Below are positions 7,965-15,836 of a stretch of 28,982 bases of DNA, in pieces. The DNA lies in NCBI GenBank assembly GCA_900540935.1, contig UQHW01000027.1, positions 1 through 28,982 on the forward strand. The letters run 5' to 3'. The notes under the pieces were generated by a model. It was not told the DNA's origin. It saw only the letters and a list, made by a program, of their open reading frames with translations, and did no database searches. This DNA is from an uncultured Collinsella sp. Lineage in GTDB: Bacteria; Actinomycetota; Coriobacteriia; Coriobacteriales; Coriobacteriaceae. How positions within the stretch are numbered: the stretch's first letter is position 1; the number at the start of each line of letters is the position of its first letter. Position numbers and translations under genes: made by a program.

Positions 7965-8190
7965 GGGCAAAAAATGCCAAATATGAGTACTGTTGCCTAG
8001 ATTGTCACATTTGCTTGTACTAAAAAATGGACTCCTAACGAGATTGTTTCTCGTTAGAAATCCATTTTATTGTACATTTGGGGAGATACGTTAGTTCATC
8101 CAACGCGTCGAGAGGTCTAAGAGACCCGAAAAAGCCGAATTTCGCTGCCACTAAAAAGGTAACAGTACTCATATTTGATGTTTTTTGACC
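7965..8190. mobile_element. 226-bp MITE-like element with 33-bp inverted ends
   Basis: The ends 7965-7997 and 8158-8190 are inverted repeats matching at 28 of 33 positions, with the shared core CAAATATGAGTACTGTT. Inside, 8024-8043 and 8049-8068 form a 20-bp hairpin with three mismatches and a 5-base loop. There is no coding capacity. One end is related to 28713-28744, so the sequence is dispersed. It may be a non-autonomous transposable element or a bidirectional transcription barrier between the convergent DUF2207 and GNAT genes. No target-site duplication was identified. Confidence 0.65.
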
Positions 8191-8193
8191 ACA

Positions 8194-8299
8194 GCTATAT
8201 GTGAACCCCTATATAGCGACCTCAAGAAGGGCTTCGTCGGTCGTTTTGATCAAGACTGTCCCCAACGACTAGTCATTTAAGAACGTCCCCAACGACTAG
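8194..8299. repeat. small inverted and direct repeats between genes
   Basis: GCTATAT (8194-8200) pairs with ATATAGC (8211-8217). A 15-bp direct repeat, GTCCCCAACGACTAG, occurs at 8258-8272 and 8285-8299. Both lie between the MITE-like element and the 53-bp repeat; function is unknown. Confidence 0.6.
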
Positions 8300-8310
8300 G
8301 TGCGGCTGCT

Positions 8311-8363
8311 GCCAAGGAGTGTCCCGGGGTGCCGGCACAAGAGGAACGTCCCTAACTGCCGGG
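8311..8363. repeat. dispersed 53-bp repeat, copy 2
   Basis: This is the second copy of the repeat at 5741-5793. It ends just before the GNAT stop codon on the minus strand, so it would be part of that gene's 3' untranslated RNA. Confidence 0.8.
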
Positions 8364-8365
8364 TT

Positions 8366-9007
8366 TTAGACTGTTAGGTCCAGTTCGTAGAGGAAGCTTT
8401 CGCGCGGCATGGCGTGGCGGCGTTCCTCGCGGTTGGCGCGGTGCGTGGCAGTGCGCTTAAAGCCGTGCAGCTCGTAGAACTTCCACGAGCAGTTGGAGTC
8501 GGTGTACAGGTGTGCGCTGGTCGCCCCGCACGAGGACAGATGCGAGATAGCGGCGTCGAGCAGCACCGTGCCAACGCCCAGGCCGTGGACATCGCGATCC
8601 ACGGCGAGCAGCGTGACCTCGTTGTCATGCGGCAGCGGGCTTTTCTCGAGCAGGCGGTTGTTGGTTCGAATGGTGGTGCGCACAAAGGAGAGGTACTCGG
8701 CGCAAGCTTCAGGCTCCAGCTCGCGCATCTGCGACAGCAACGAGCGTTCGGTGTCCATCCAATGTTCCTTGACGGTGGCGCCGGAGCTCTGTCCCGCACG
8801 CGCGAGCGCAATGCCACGCGCCTGACCGTCGATTACGGCAACCTGCGAAAACGTCGAGGAAGAAAGGCAGTAGGCAAGGTCGCACGCGGCTTCGAGGCGG
8901 TTGTACTCATCGTTATCCGAGTTGTTGTGCCAAAGCTGCTGCAGGATCAGCGCGATGGCGTCGAAATCTTCGGTATCAAACGGTCGGTAGAGAACCCGCG
9001 AGACCAT
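8366..9007 (-). CDS. GNAT-family N-acetyltransferase
   Basis: A 213-residue predicted acetyltransferase. The acetyl-CoA core is in the C-terminal half: a strand VTLLAVDRD, the pyrophosphate-binding loop HGLGVGTVLLD, and the later LYTDSNCSWKFYELHGFKR that closes the fold. The N-terminal half is divergent, so the acceptor (small molecule or protein) cannot be predicted. The start at 9007 has GAAAGAGG upstream. The gene stands alone between a convergent DUF2207 gene and divergent purH. Confidence 0.85.
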   Translation of the reverse strand: MVSRVLYRPFDTEDFDAIALILQQLWHNNSDNDEYNRLEAACDLAYCLSSSTFSQVAVIDGQARGIALARAGQSSGATVKEHWMDTERSLLSQMRELEPEACAEYLSFVRTTIRTNNRLLEKSPLPHDNEVTLLAVDRDVHGLGVGTVLLDAAISHLSSCGATSAHLYTDSNCSWKFYELHGFKRTATHRANREERRHAMPRESFLYELDLTV

Positions 9008-9283
9008 GGTGCCTCTTTCTATTGCGGATGCATATCGAGCACAGTTCTACCACGCCATTGGCATCTAATTATGGTGCCCCTGTGTTCCATGAACTCACCG
9101 TGCCCAGTGGCGCTCCTGCAACCCCCGCTCGAAGCTTTTTCTGCACAGCCGTGCGTTGCGGGGTGCATCGTCGCGCTCGATGCGCTACATTGAATCAGTA
9201 TTTTCAATGCCGCTGCGCGAGCGCTGCAGATCGACGTATCACCGACTCACAGAGCACGGCGGCGTACCAGACAGGAGGACTGC

Positions 9284-10891
9284 ATGGGATCTGATGTGAA
9301 GATCGCACGCGCGTTGATCTCGGTTACCGATAAGACGGGCGTCGTCGATTTCGCACGGACGCTGGTTGACGACTTTGGCGTCGAGATCATCTCTACGGGC
9401 GGCACGGCTCGTGCCATCGAGGACGCGGGCGTTCCCGTAACCCCCATCGAGGAGTTCACGGGCTATCCCGAGATGATGGACGGCCGCGTCAAGACGCTGC
9501 ATCCCAAGGTTCACGGCGCGCTGCTTGCCCGTCGCGATTCCGAGCAGCACATGCAGGAGGCCGCTCAGCACGGCATTAAGCTGATCGACCTGGTCGTCGT
9601 CAACCTGTACGAGTTCGAGAAGACCGTCGCCAACCCCGAGGTCACCTTCGCGGACGCCATCGAGCACATCGACATCGGTGGCCCCTCCATGCTGCGCTCT
9701 GCCGCCAAGAACGCCACGAGCGTTACCGTCATTTCCGACCCGGCCGACTATGATGCCGTCCTGGCCGAGATGCACGAGACCGGTGGCTGCACCACGCTTT
9801 CCACCCGTCGTCGCCTGCAGGTGAAGGTCTACCAGACCACCGCCGCCTACGACACGGCTATCTCCCGTTGGCTTGCCGCCCAGGCAAGCGACGTGGCGGA
9901 CACCTCTGCCAAGCTCGAGATCTCGCTGGAGAAGGTCGACGACCTGCGCTATGGCGAGAACCCGCAGCAGAAGGCTACGGTCTACCGCTTTGTCGAGGGC
10001 TGCGAGAACACCGCGAGCTCGCAGTTCCCGCTCGTTGGCTCCGAGCAGATTCAGGGCAAGCCGCTCAGCTACAACAACTATCTGGACGCCGACGCCGCTT
10101 GGAACCTGGTCCGCGAGTTCGACGAGCCGGCCTGCGTGATCCTCAAGCATCAGAACCCCTGCGGTTCCGCCGTTGCCGAGGACATCACGGCCGCCTACGA
10201 CCGCGCTTTCGCCTGCGATCCCAAGAGCGCCTTCGGCGGCATCATCGCCTGCAACCGCGAGGTTCCCTTTGAGTTGGTTGAGCACTTCGCCGACCAGAAC
10301 AAGCAGTTCGTCGAGGTCATCATCGCCCCGAGCTATACCGCCGAAGCGCTCGAGCGCATGGCCAAGCGCCCCAACCTGCGCGTGCTGGCTACCGGCGGCG
10401 TGGACCACGGTGCCCAGGTGGAGCTGCGCTCCATCGACGGCGGCATGCTGGTGCAGGAAGTCGACCACGTGACCGAGGACCCCGCGACCTTTACGTTCCC
10501 CACCGACCGCAAGCCCACCGACGCCGAGATGGCCGAGCTCGAGTTTGCATGGAAGGTCTGCAAGGGCGTTAAGTCCAACGCCATCCTGGTCTCCAAGGGT
10601 AAGGCCGGCATTGGCATGGGCCCGGGTCAGCCCAACCGCGTGGATTCCGCGTTGCTGGCCTGCGAGCGTGCCGAGGACTTCTGCGAGCGCGAGGGCGTGG
10701 AGAAGGGCGGCTTTGCCTGCGCAAGCGACGCGTTCTTCCCGTTCCGCGACAACGTCGACGTGCTTGCCGCGCACGGCGTGACCTGCATCATTCAGCCCGG
10801 CGGCTCCAAGCGCGATGACGAGAGCATCCAGGCCTGCAACGAGCATGGTATTGCGATGGTCTTCACGGGCGCCAGGCATTTCCGTCACTAA
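9284..10891 (+). CDS. purH: bifunctional AICAR transformylase / IMP cyclohydrolase
   Basis: Encodes 535 residues carrying out the last two steps of IMP synthesis: formyl transfer from 10-formyl-THF to AICAR, then ring closure. The N-terminal cyclohydrolase half shows ISVTDKTG, STGGTARAIEDAG, MDGRVKTLHPKVHGALL and GGPSMLRSAAKN. The transformylase half shows LRYGENPQQKA, SYNNYLDADAAW and the catalytic K288-H289 within ILKHQNPCG, and ends with PGGSKRD and FTGARHFRH. Length is normal or slightly long. GGAGG lies a few bases before the ATG. No other pur gene is adjacent, and a strong terminator follows at 10921, so it is probably transcribed alone. Confidence 0.97.
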   Translation: MGSDVKIARALISVTDKTGVVDFARTLVDDFGVEIISTGGTARAIEDAGVPVTPIEEFTGYPEMMDGRVKTLHPKVHGALLARRDSEQHMQEAAQHGIKLIDLVVVNLYEFEKTVANPEVTFADAIEHIDIGGPSMLRSAAKNATSVTVISDPADYDAVLAEMHETGGCTTLSTRRRLQVKVYQTTAAYDTAISRWLAAQASDVADTSAKLEISLEKVDDLRYGENPQQKATVYRFVEGCENTASSQFPLVGSEQIQGKPLSYNNYLDADAAWNLVREFDEPACVILKHQNPCGSAVAEDITAAYDRAFACDPKSAFGGIIACNREVPFELVEHFADQNKQFVEVIIAPSYTAEALERMAKRPNLRVLATGGVDHGAQVELRSIDGGMLVQEVDHVTEDPATFTFPTDRKPTDAEMAELEFAWKVCKGVKSNAILVSKGKAGIGMGPGQPNRVDSALLACERAEDFCEREGVEKGGFACASDAFFPFRDNVDVLAAHGVTCIIQPGGSKRDDESIQACNEHGIAMVFTGARHFRH

Positions 10892-10920
10892 GTTCCGCCC
10901 TGGGACAAAATAATCTCTGC

Positions 10921-10956
10921 AAAAGACGGTCGCTCCGTTTGGAGGGCCGTCTTTTT
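10921..10956 (+). terminator. intrinsic terminator after purH
   Basis: AAAAGACGG (10921-10929) pairs with CCGTCTTTT (10947-10955), and a T tract follows the GC-rich part of the stem. It lies 30 bp after the purH stop. Confidence 0.85.
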
Positions 10957-10972
10957 GGTATAAGAGGACGGA

Positions 10973-11704
10973 ATGACTAACACGAAAGGTACAACCATGC
11001 CCCAGATTGATGATGCCGAGCTGTTTGGCAATGCCGAGGATCAGCGTGCGTACGAGGACTTTTGCGCCAATCAGGAGGCGGTCGAGAAGTTCACGCTCGA
11101 CAAGCCCGCGCTTGTCTGCCGTTGGCGTATGTCCAACAAAAAGGTGCCCATGCTCAACCGCCACATCCGCGCGCTGTCCGAGCGACTGGTGCAGGGCGAA
11201 CCGCTTACCCATAACATGCTCAGCTGGGTCAAACAGCACGTTGAGTGGTCGCTTGCCGAGGGCGATTATACTGCGCGCGACGGCGTACTCATGCTGGTGA
11301 TCGACATCAACGGCAACGCCGCCATGACAGTGGGGGAGTACGAGCCGCTCGCCGATACGTCAGCCAAGGCGCTGCGTGCCCGCTCTGCCGAGGCCCGTTC
11401 CGAGGCCGACGAAACCGGCGTGGCGCCCGAGCTGCTTGCTGCCGTCAACGACGGCGAGCTGGCCTTTGTGGCGCCGGCGGACGAGTGCCTGTGCGGCACG
11501 GCGACGCTCATCGAACAGCTGGCCCAGACCAAGGACATCCCGGTCGCGCGCGTAGACATCCCCGCTCAGCTCAAGGGGGCGCTGTTCCTGGTGAGCGACG
11601 AGCACGGCGTGGTTCCCGCTGACGATACCGATGCCGCCGAGGCGGACGCCGCCACGGTCGCCTTCTTCGCCGAAGGCTACGAAAAGCTCCGCGCCCGCCG
11701 CTAA
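10973..11704 (+). CDS. conserved-looking hypothetical protein
   Basis: Encodes 243 residues, soluble and acidic, without signal peptide or membrane segments. Codon use matches its neighbours and the frame is clean, so it is very likely a real gene, but I do not recognise the family. The C-terminal third is rich in Ala and Asp and ends in a short helix. ATG 10973 has AGAGGA upstream; ATG 10997 with GAAAGG is an equally good start and would remove eight residues. A -10-like TATAAG lies just after the purH terminator, suggesting its own promoter. Confidence 0.75.
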   Translation: MTNTKGTTMPQIDDAELFGNAEDQRAYEDFCANQEAVEKFTLDKPALVCRWRMSNKKVPMLNRHIRALSERLVQGEPLTHNMLSWVKQHVEWSLAEGDYTARDGVLMLVIDINGNAAMTVGEYEPLADTSAKALRARSAEARSEADETGVAPELLAAVNDGELAFVAPADECLCGTATLIEQLAQTKDIPVARVDIPAQLKGALFLVSDEHGVVPADDTDAAEADAATVAFFAEGYEKLRARR

Positions 11705-11789
11705 ATGATTATTCTGGGACGGGGATTTCATAATCATGTGATCCCCGCACCCGTTGCGAGCGAGGGGCGAGCCAAACGCCCCCGCTCGC
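11705..11789 (+). promoter_or_regulatory. overlapping hairpins ahead of the BceR-like gene
   Basis: Three stems lie in the 178-bp gap. ATGATTAT (11705-11712) pairs with ATAATCAT (11730-11737). CGGGGAT (11720-11726) pairs with ATCCCCG (11741-11747) and interlocks with the first stem. A 13-bp stem with one bulged A joins 11756-11769 and 11777-11789. None has a T tract. They may end the upstream transcript, act as an operator, or regulate the two-component genes; which is not clear. Confidence 0.45.
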
Positions 11790-11882
11790 GAACAGTTCTG
11801 TCACCTTGGCGACGTGCGTGGCGCACACCTGCAGTTTGGCAGCCATAATGGTGGCAAGACAACCAAGAGGGGAGCGGAATCC

Positions 11883-12554
11883 ATGGCGCTAATCTATATC
11901 GTTGAGGACGACGAGCCCATTCGTCGCGAGCTTGCCGATATCCTTGCGCGTGCCGGCTTTGAGGTCGAGGCCTGCGAATCGTTTGAGCATGTTTCACGCG
12001 ACATCTTGGCCGCCGCGCCCGATCTGGTACTGCTCGACCTTACGCTCCCCGTTAAAGATGGTCAGCACATCTGCCACGAAGTCCGCCGCGAATCCGAGGT
12101 TCCCATCATTGTCCTCACCTCGCGCACGACCGAAATCGACGAGGTCATGGCCATGACGCTCGGCGCGGACGATTTTGTCCCCAAGCCCTACAGCGCGCGC
12201 GTGCTCGTGGCGCGCATCAACGCGCTGCTGCGTCGCACCGCGGCGGCCGGCGAGCGAAGCACCCTGGTCCACAAAGGGCTGGAGCTCGACCTCGCGCGCT
12301 CCATGGTTACCAACACGCAAACCGGTGCCAGCACCGAGCTCACCAAAAACGAGCTGCGGATCCTCTCGCTGCTGCTGAGTCGCGCGGGCAAAATCGTCTC
12401 GCGCTCGGCTATCATGCAGGACCTGTGGGATTCAGATGCCTTCGTGGACGACAACACGCTTACCGTCAACATCAACCGCCTGCGCACCACGCTCGATAAG
12501 ATTGGCATCAAGGGATATCTGACTACGCATCGTGGCCAGGGCTATTCAGTCTAG
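11883..12554 (+). CDS. OmpR-family response regulator, BceR-like
   Basis: A 223-residue regulator. The receiver domain has acidic residues E8-D9-D10, phospho-acceptor D52, T79 and K101 (PKPYS); a winged-helix DNA-binding domain follows and ends in THRGQGYSV. Its length and its partner kinase match the BceR/VncR group, which responds to envelope-active peptides. The start at 11883 follows GAGGGGAGCGGA; the longer upstream frame crosses hairpins and is not credible. Nine bases separate its stop from the kinase start, so the two are co-transcribed. Confidence 0.92.
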   Translation: MALIYIVEDDEPIRRELADILARAGFEVEACESFEHVSRDILAAAPDLVLLDLTLPVKDGQHICHEVRRESEVPIIVLTSRTTEIDEVMAMTLGADDFVPKPYSARVLVARINALLRRTAAAGERSTLVHKGLELDLARSMVTNTQTGASTELTKNELRILSLLLSRAGKIVSRSAIMQDLWDSDAFVDDNTLTVNINRLRTTLDKIGIKGYLTTHRGQGYSV

Positions 12555-12563
12555 GGGCCGTTC

Positions 12564-13607
12564 ATGTCGTTTGCAAAGTTCTTTAAAGATGCCCTGCTCC
12601 CTGTCGCCGTGTGGACCTGCGGTGTGCTGCTGAGCTGCTTTGTGTTAACGGTCGCCGGCGCGCCCGTCTCTATCGTGGTCGTGGCGATCGGCGTGTCCTT
12701 TATCTTTGGCATGCTCGGCATTGTGATCGAGTACGCGCGCCGTCGCCGCTTTTTGCACCAGCTCGATCGCGCGGCCGAGGAGCTCGAAAGCCCTGCCTGG
12801 GTGCAGGAGATGGTACAATGCCCCGCCTACGCTGAGGGCGAGCTCGAGTACGAGGCCCTGTGTCGCGTGGGCAAGGCGGCCTGCGATGAGGTCGCGGAAG
12901 GCCGACGCCAGACCGAGGACTATCGCGATTATATTGAGAGCTGGGTCCACGAGGCCAAGCTGCCCCTGGCGGCAGCCCACCTCATTCTTGAAAACCTGGA
13001 TGGCAGCGCAGATGACCTGACGCGCGTGGATGATCTTGGCCGCGAACTGGCCCGCGTGGAGCGCTACATCGATCAGGCGCTCTACTACGCGCGCTCGGAG
13101 GTTGTGGAGCGCGACTATCTCATCCGCCGTTGGAGCCTTAAAGCCCTGGTGACGGGCGCGATCAAGGCCAACGCGCGCGAGCTTATCGCGGCGCACGTGG
13201 CACCGGTGTGCGAAAACCTCGACTTCGAGGTATTTACCGACGAGAAATGGCTCGAGTTCATCTTGGGTCAGCTCATCCAGAACAGCATTAAATATGCGCG
13301 TGAGGACGGAGCGCAGATTACGTTTTCGGCTGCGCTGCTGGACGAGGGTCTGGCGAGCGAGCGCATCGAGCTTACCGTTGCCGACAACGGCTGCGGCGTG
13401 AGTGCGGCAGACCTGCCACGCGTGTTCGAGAAGGGCTTTACCGGCGACAACGGCCGCACCACCAAGCGCGCAACGGGCATCGGCCTCTACCTGGTGGCAC
13501 GCCTGTGCTCCAAGATGGGCATCGACGTCACCGCAGCATCCGAGCCCGGCGAAGGCTTCGCCGTAACATTCGCGTTTTCAACGAACAAGTTTCAATATTT
13601 CGAGTAA
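12564..13607 (+). CDS. intramembrane-sensing histidine kinase, BceS-like
   Basis: Encodes 347 residues. Two membrane helices (about 11-31 and 34-57) are joined by a loop of about three residues, so there is no external sensor domain. The phosphoacceptor motif is WVHEAKLPLAA with H129, the BceS-type variant of the H box. YYARSE is also typical. ATP-binding motifs are NSIKYA, DNGCGV and ATGIGLYLV. Kinases of this type usually sense flux through a partner BceAB ABC transporter, but no such transporter is encoded within the window. uspA and uppP lie downstream. Confidence 0.9.
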   Translation: MSFAKFFKDALLPVAVWTCGVLLSCFVLTVAGAPVSIVVVAIGVSFIFGMLGIVIEYARRRRFLHQLDRAAEELESPAWVQEMVQCPAYAEGELEYEALCRVGKAACDEVAEGRRQTEDYRDYIESWVHEAKLPLAAAHLILENLDGSADDLTRVDDLGRELARVERYIDQALYYARSEVVERDYLIRRWSLKALVTGAIKANARELIAAHVAPVCENLDFEVFTDEKWLEFILGQLIQNSIKYAREDGAQITFSAALLDEGLASERIELTVADNGCGVSAADLPRVFEKGFTGDNGRTTKRATGIGLYLVARLCSKMGIDVTAASEPGEGFAVTFAFSTNKFQYFE

Positions 13608-13638
13608 CGCACGCGGCAGACGTCCCCCCAAACAAAAA

Positions 13639-13664
13639 CGTGCCGCCCCAACCGGGGCGGCACG
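13639..13664 (+). terminator. hairpin terminator after the BceS-like gene
   Basis: A perfect 11-bp stem CGTGCCGCCCC / GGGGCGGCACG with loop AACC, then CATCTTTCTT. It lies 31 bp after the kinase stop. Confidence 0.75.
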
Positions 13665-13687
13665 CCATCTTTCTTATCAGCCAACTC

Positions 13688-13822
13688 GTTGAAGTAAGGC
13701 TGCGAAGGCCGCGGGGCCGGGAGGGGTTTCCTAAGGGCACATCCCGCAGCCGCAACGCGGCGAGGACGTGCCCGTGGAAACCCCGCAGGCCCCGCGGCCG
13801 GTGGGAGCAACGCTACTTCACG
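13688..13822. repeat. 135-bp nested palindrome at the 3' end of uspA
   Basis: Stems from outside to inside: TGAAGTA 13690-13696 / TACTTCA 13814-13820; GGCCGCGGGGCC 13707-13718 / 13788-13799; GGGGTTTCC 13723-13731 / 13776-13784; GGGCAC 13735-13740 / 13768-13773; GCCGC 13749-13753 / 13757-13761. All five are perfect and nested. The outermost right arm includes the uspA stop codon (13813-13815). It lies between convergent genes and has no T tract. It may stabilise mRNA or block transcription from both sides. Confidence 0.8.
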
Positions 13823-14250
13823 ACCAAGATGTCGCAGTCCGTATTGCGCAACAGGAACGTCGAAATCGAGCCCAGTAGCGCGTACTTAATTGAGGACAGG
13901 CCGCGGGCGCCGCAGAGCACCAGATCGGGCTTGACCACGTCGAGCATCTCATCCTTGAGCGTCTCACGAATGCGGCCGGTGCGAATCATGACCTCGACCT
14001 CGGGAATGTCGGGATTGGCCTTGGCCTCCTCGAGCTGCTTGGCGATGGAGTTGTTAAAGGCCTCCTCCAAGCCGTTGACCAGGTCGACCGGATAGGAACC
14101 GGCGCTCTCGAGCGCGGTGGAGTCGATGACGTGGCCGATAATCAGCTTAGCGCCGTTGTTCGCGGCGACCTTGATGGCGCGTGCGAGCACAAAATCCTGC
14201 TGCTCAGTACCGTCGAGTGAAACAAATACCTTGGTGTAGCCCTCGTTCAT
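13813..14250 (-). CDS. universal stress protein, UspA family
   Basis: A 145-residue single Usp domain. It begins VFVSLDGTEQQ, where the early Asp contacts nucleotide, and carries the ATP-binding pattern G-x2-G-x9-G-S in GARGLSSIKYALLGS near the C-terminus. It therefore belongs to the ATP-binding branch. Usp proteins help cells survive starvation and redox or envelope stress, but the precise role here is unknown. GGAGGAAACC precedes the ATG. It is divergent from uppP and convergent with the BceRS-like pair, and its transcript would end in the long palindrome at 13688-13822. Confidence 0.93.
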   Translation of the reverse strand: MNEGYTKVFVSLDGTEQQDFVLARAIKVAANNGAKLIIGHVIDSTALESAGSYPVDLVNGLEEAFNNSIAKQLEEAKANPDIPEVEVMIRTGRIRETLKDEMLDVVKPDLVLCGARGLSSIKYALLGSISTFLLRNTDCDILVVK

Positions 14251-14368
14251 GGTTTCCTCCTTGGTCTATCGCACGGGCGCGGGGCTCGTGCATCGGGCGG
14301 GCGCGGGCGCGTTGGCCGCCGGACACTTTATCTTGTTGCAGTTATACCCAAGGATTTGGGTTTGACCG

Positions 14369-14398
14369 CTCGCAATTCTGTGAACGGGCGAGTTTTTT
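14369..14398 (+). terminator. weak stem and T6 tract in the uppP leader
   Basis: CTCGC (14369-14373) pairs with GCGAG (14388-14392), followed by six T. The stem is short and the loop is 14 bases, so termination would be inefficient. It lies about 100 bp before uppP and could be an attenuator. Confidence 0.3.
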
Positions 14399-14499
14399 GG
14401 TAAGGGTAGGCGCAGGCGCGCCGCCAACGGTTGATAATGGGACATCGCCCGCACCGTCCGCAGAACATCTACCGGCGGGTGTCTAACGAGGGGGTCCCT

Positions 14500-15480
14500 T
14501 TGGATATTATCGAGCTTCTAAAATCTGCCTTCATGGGCCTGGTCGAGGGCATCACCGAATGGCTGCCTGTTTCGTCGACCGGTCACATGATCTTGGTGGA
14601 CGAGTTCGTCAAGATGAACGTGAGCGAGACGTTCTGGAATATGTTCCTGGTCGTAATTCAGCTCGGCGCCATTCTGGCCGTCTGTGTACTGTTCTTCCAT
14701 GAGCTCAATCCGTTCTCGCCCAGCAAGGGCAAGGAGGGCCGTCGCGACACCTGGGCGCTGTGGGGCAAGATTGTGCTCGGCTGCATTCCCGCCGCGGCGA
14801 TCGGCCTGCCGCTCAACGACTGGATGGAGGAGCATTTCTACAATGCTCCCGTCGTGGCGCTGGCGCTCATTGTGTACGGCGTGCTGTTTATCGTGATCGA
14901 GAACTGGCGCGCGAGCAAGCGCGAGGAAATGGCCGTTGCCGGTTCGTTTGGTTCGCGTGCTGTGGTGTCGGGTGGACGTCCCGCCGGTGCACACTTTGCG
15001 GCGCCCGCGGCAGATGTTGCCGAGGACGGGGACGATGACGAGGATCTGGACTTTGGTTCCATCACCACGCTCGAGGACCTAAGTTGGAAGACCGCACTGG
15101 GCATCGGATGCTTCCAGGTGCTCTCGCTGATTCCGGGCACGTCGCGCTCCGGTTCCACCATCATCGGCGGCCTGCTTTTGGGCTGCACGCGTTCGGTGGC
15201 GTCCAAGTTTACGTTCTTCCTGGCCATCCCTGTCATGTTTGGCGCGAGTGCGCTCAAGCTGGTCAAGTATTTCATCAAGGGCGGTACGTTCGGTGCCAAC
15301 GAGGTCGCCATCCTGGGCGTGGGCTGCGTTGTGGCCTTTGTGGTATCGCTCATCGCCATTAAGTGGCTTATGGGCTTCGTCCGCCGTCACGACTTCAAGT
15401 GCTTCGGCGTCTACCGCATCATTCTGGGCATCGTGGTGCTTGCGTACTTCTTCGTCTTGGAGCCGATGCTCGGCCTCTAA
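14500..15480 (+). CDS. uppP: undecaprenyl-diphosphate phosphatase
   Basis: Membrane enzyme of about 326 residues (UppP/BacA family). It removes a phosphate from undecaprenyl diphosphate to recycle the lipid carrier for cell-wall synthesis and gives bacitracin tolerance. Catalytic signatures are GLVEGITEWLPVSSTGH (about 12-28) and PGTSRSG (about 213-219). Between them a polar Ala/Gly/Asp-rich insert (about 138-196) enlarges one loop, with a run of acidic residues DGDDDEDLD. I chose TTG 14500 because GAGGGGG lies five bases upstream; GTG 14479 and ATG 14431 are possible but have poorer ribosome sites. Other members begin close to this point. Confidence 0.92.
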   Translation: MDIIELLKSAFMGLVEGITEWLPVSSTGHMILVDEFVKMNVSETFWNMFLVVIQLGAILAVCVLFFHELNPFSPSKGKEGRRDTWALWGKIVLGCIPAAAIGLPLNDWMEEHFYNAPVVALALIVYGVLFIVIENWRASKREEMAVAGSFGSRAVVSGGRPAGAHFAAPAADVAEDGDDDEDLDFGSITTLEDLSWKTALGIGCFQVLSLIPGTSRSGSTIIGGLLLGCTRSVASKFTFFLAIPVMFGASALKLVKYFIKGGTFGANEVAILGVGCVVAFVVSLIAIKWLMGFVRRHDFKCFGVYRIILGIVVLAYFFVLEPMLGL

Positions 15481-15495
15481 CTTAGTCGACGCTGC

Positions 15496-15595
15496 GCGGC
15501 GGTCAGGGCGACAACTTGTCATTCAAAGGGGGTGGCATGACCAAAAGGTCTATGCCGCCCCCTTTTCATGCCAATTTGTTCGCCCTGGCCGCCGC
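15496..15595. repeat. 100-bp nested inverted repeat after uppP
   Basis: The outer arms 15496-15514 and 15576-15595 pair over about 18 of 19 bases with one bulge. The inner stem is the terminator at 15525-15565. It starts 16 bp after the uppP stop. Confidence 0.8.
15525..15566 (+). terminator. intrinsic terminator of uppP
   Basis: AAAGGGGGTGGCAT (15525-15538) pairs with 15552-15565 with one G-U pair. GACC/GGTC extends the stem with loop AAAA and one bulged T. CCCCCTTTT ends the hairpin. Confidence 0.8.
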
Positions 15596-15631
15596 TCGCT
15601 ACCGTTGCCATGACATCGGTGGCTCCCTGGT

Positions 15632-15696
15632 TGGTGCATTGGGGTCAGGTTACTTTGCGACAACATGGTGCAGACCAACCTGACCCCATTGCGCCA
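15632..15696. repeat. inverted repeat of the GGGGNCAGGTT family
   Basis: The arms 15632-15651 and 15677-15696 match at 18 of 20 positions. The centre, GGGGTCAGGTTACTTTGC followed by CAACATGGTGCA, matches 25918-25949 at 29 of 32 positions. It is a dispersed REP-like sequence in the uppP-pcrA gap. Confidence 0.8.
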
Positions 15697-15836
15697 AATC
15701 CGCTGGGGCAGGCCTGACAGTGGCGCACGGAGTCGTGGTGTGATTTGCGTCGGTGTCCGCGCGGCTCGGTATACTGGTACGGCTCAAACTATGGCGCCGC
15801 CCGCAGGCGCGCCGTCCGTCAGATGAGGAGTCGCCC

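Noticed and set aside
9239..11239. A 666-codon open frame on the minus strand
   Set aside because: It is antisense to purH, which has full family motifs. The long antisense frame is a by-product of GC-rich codon bias.
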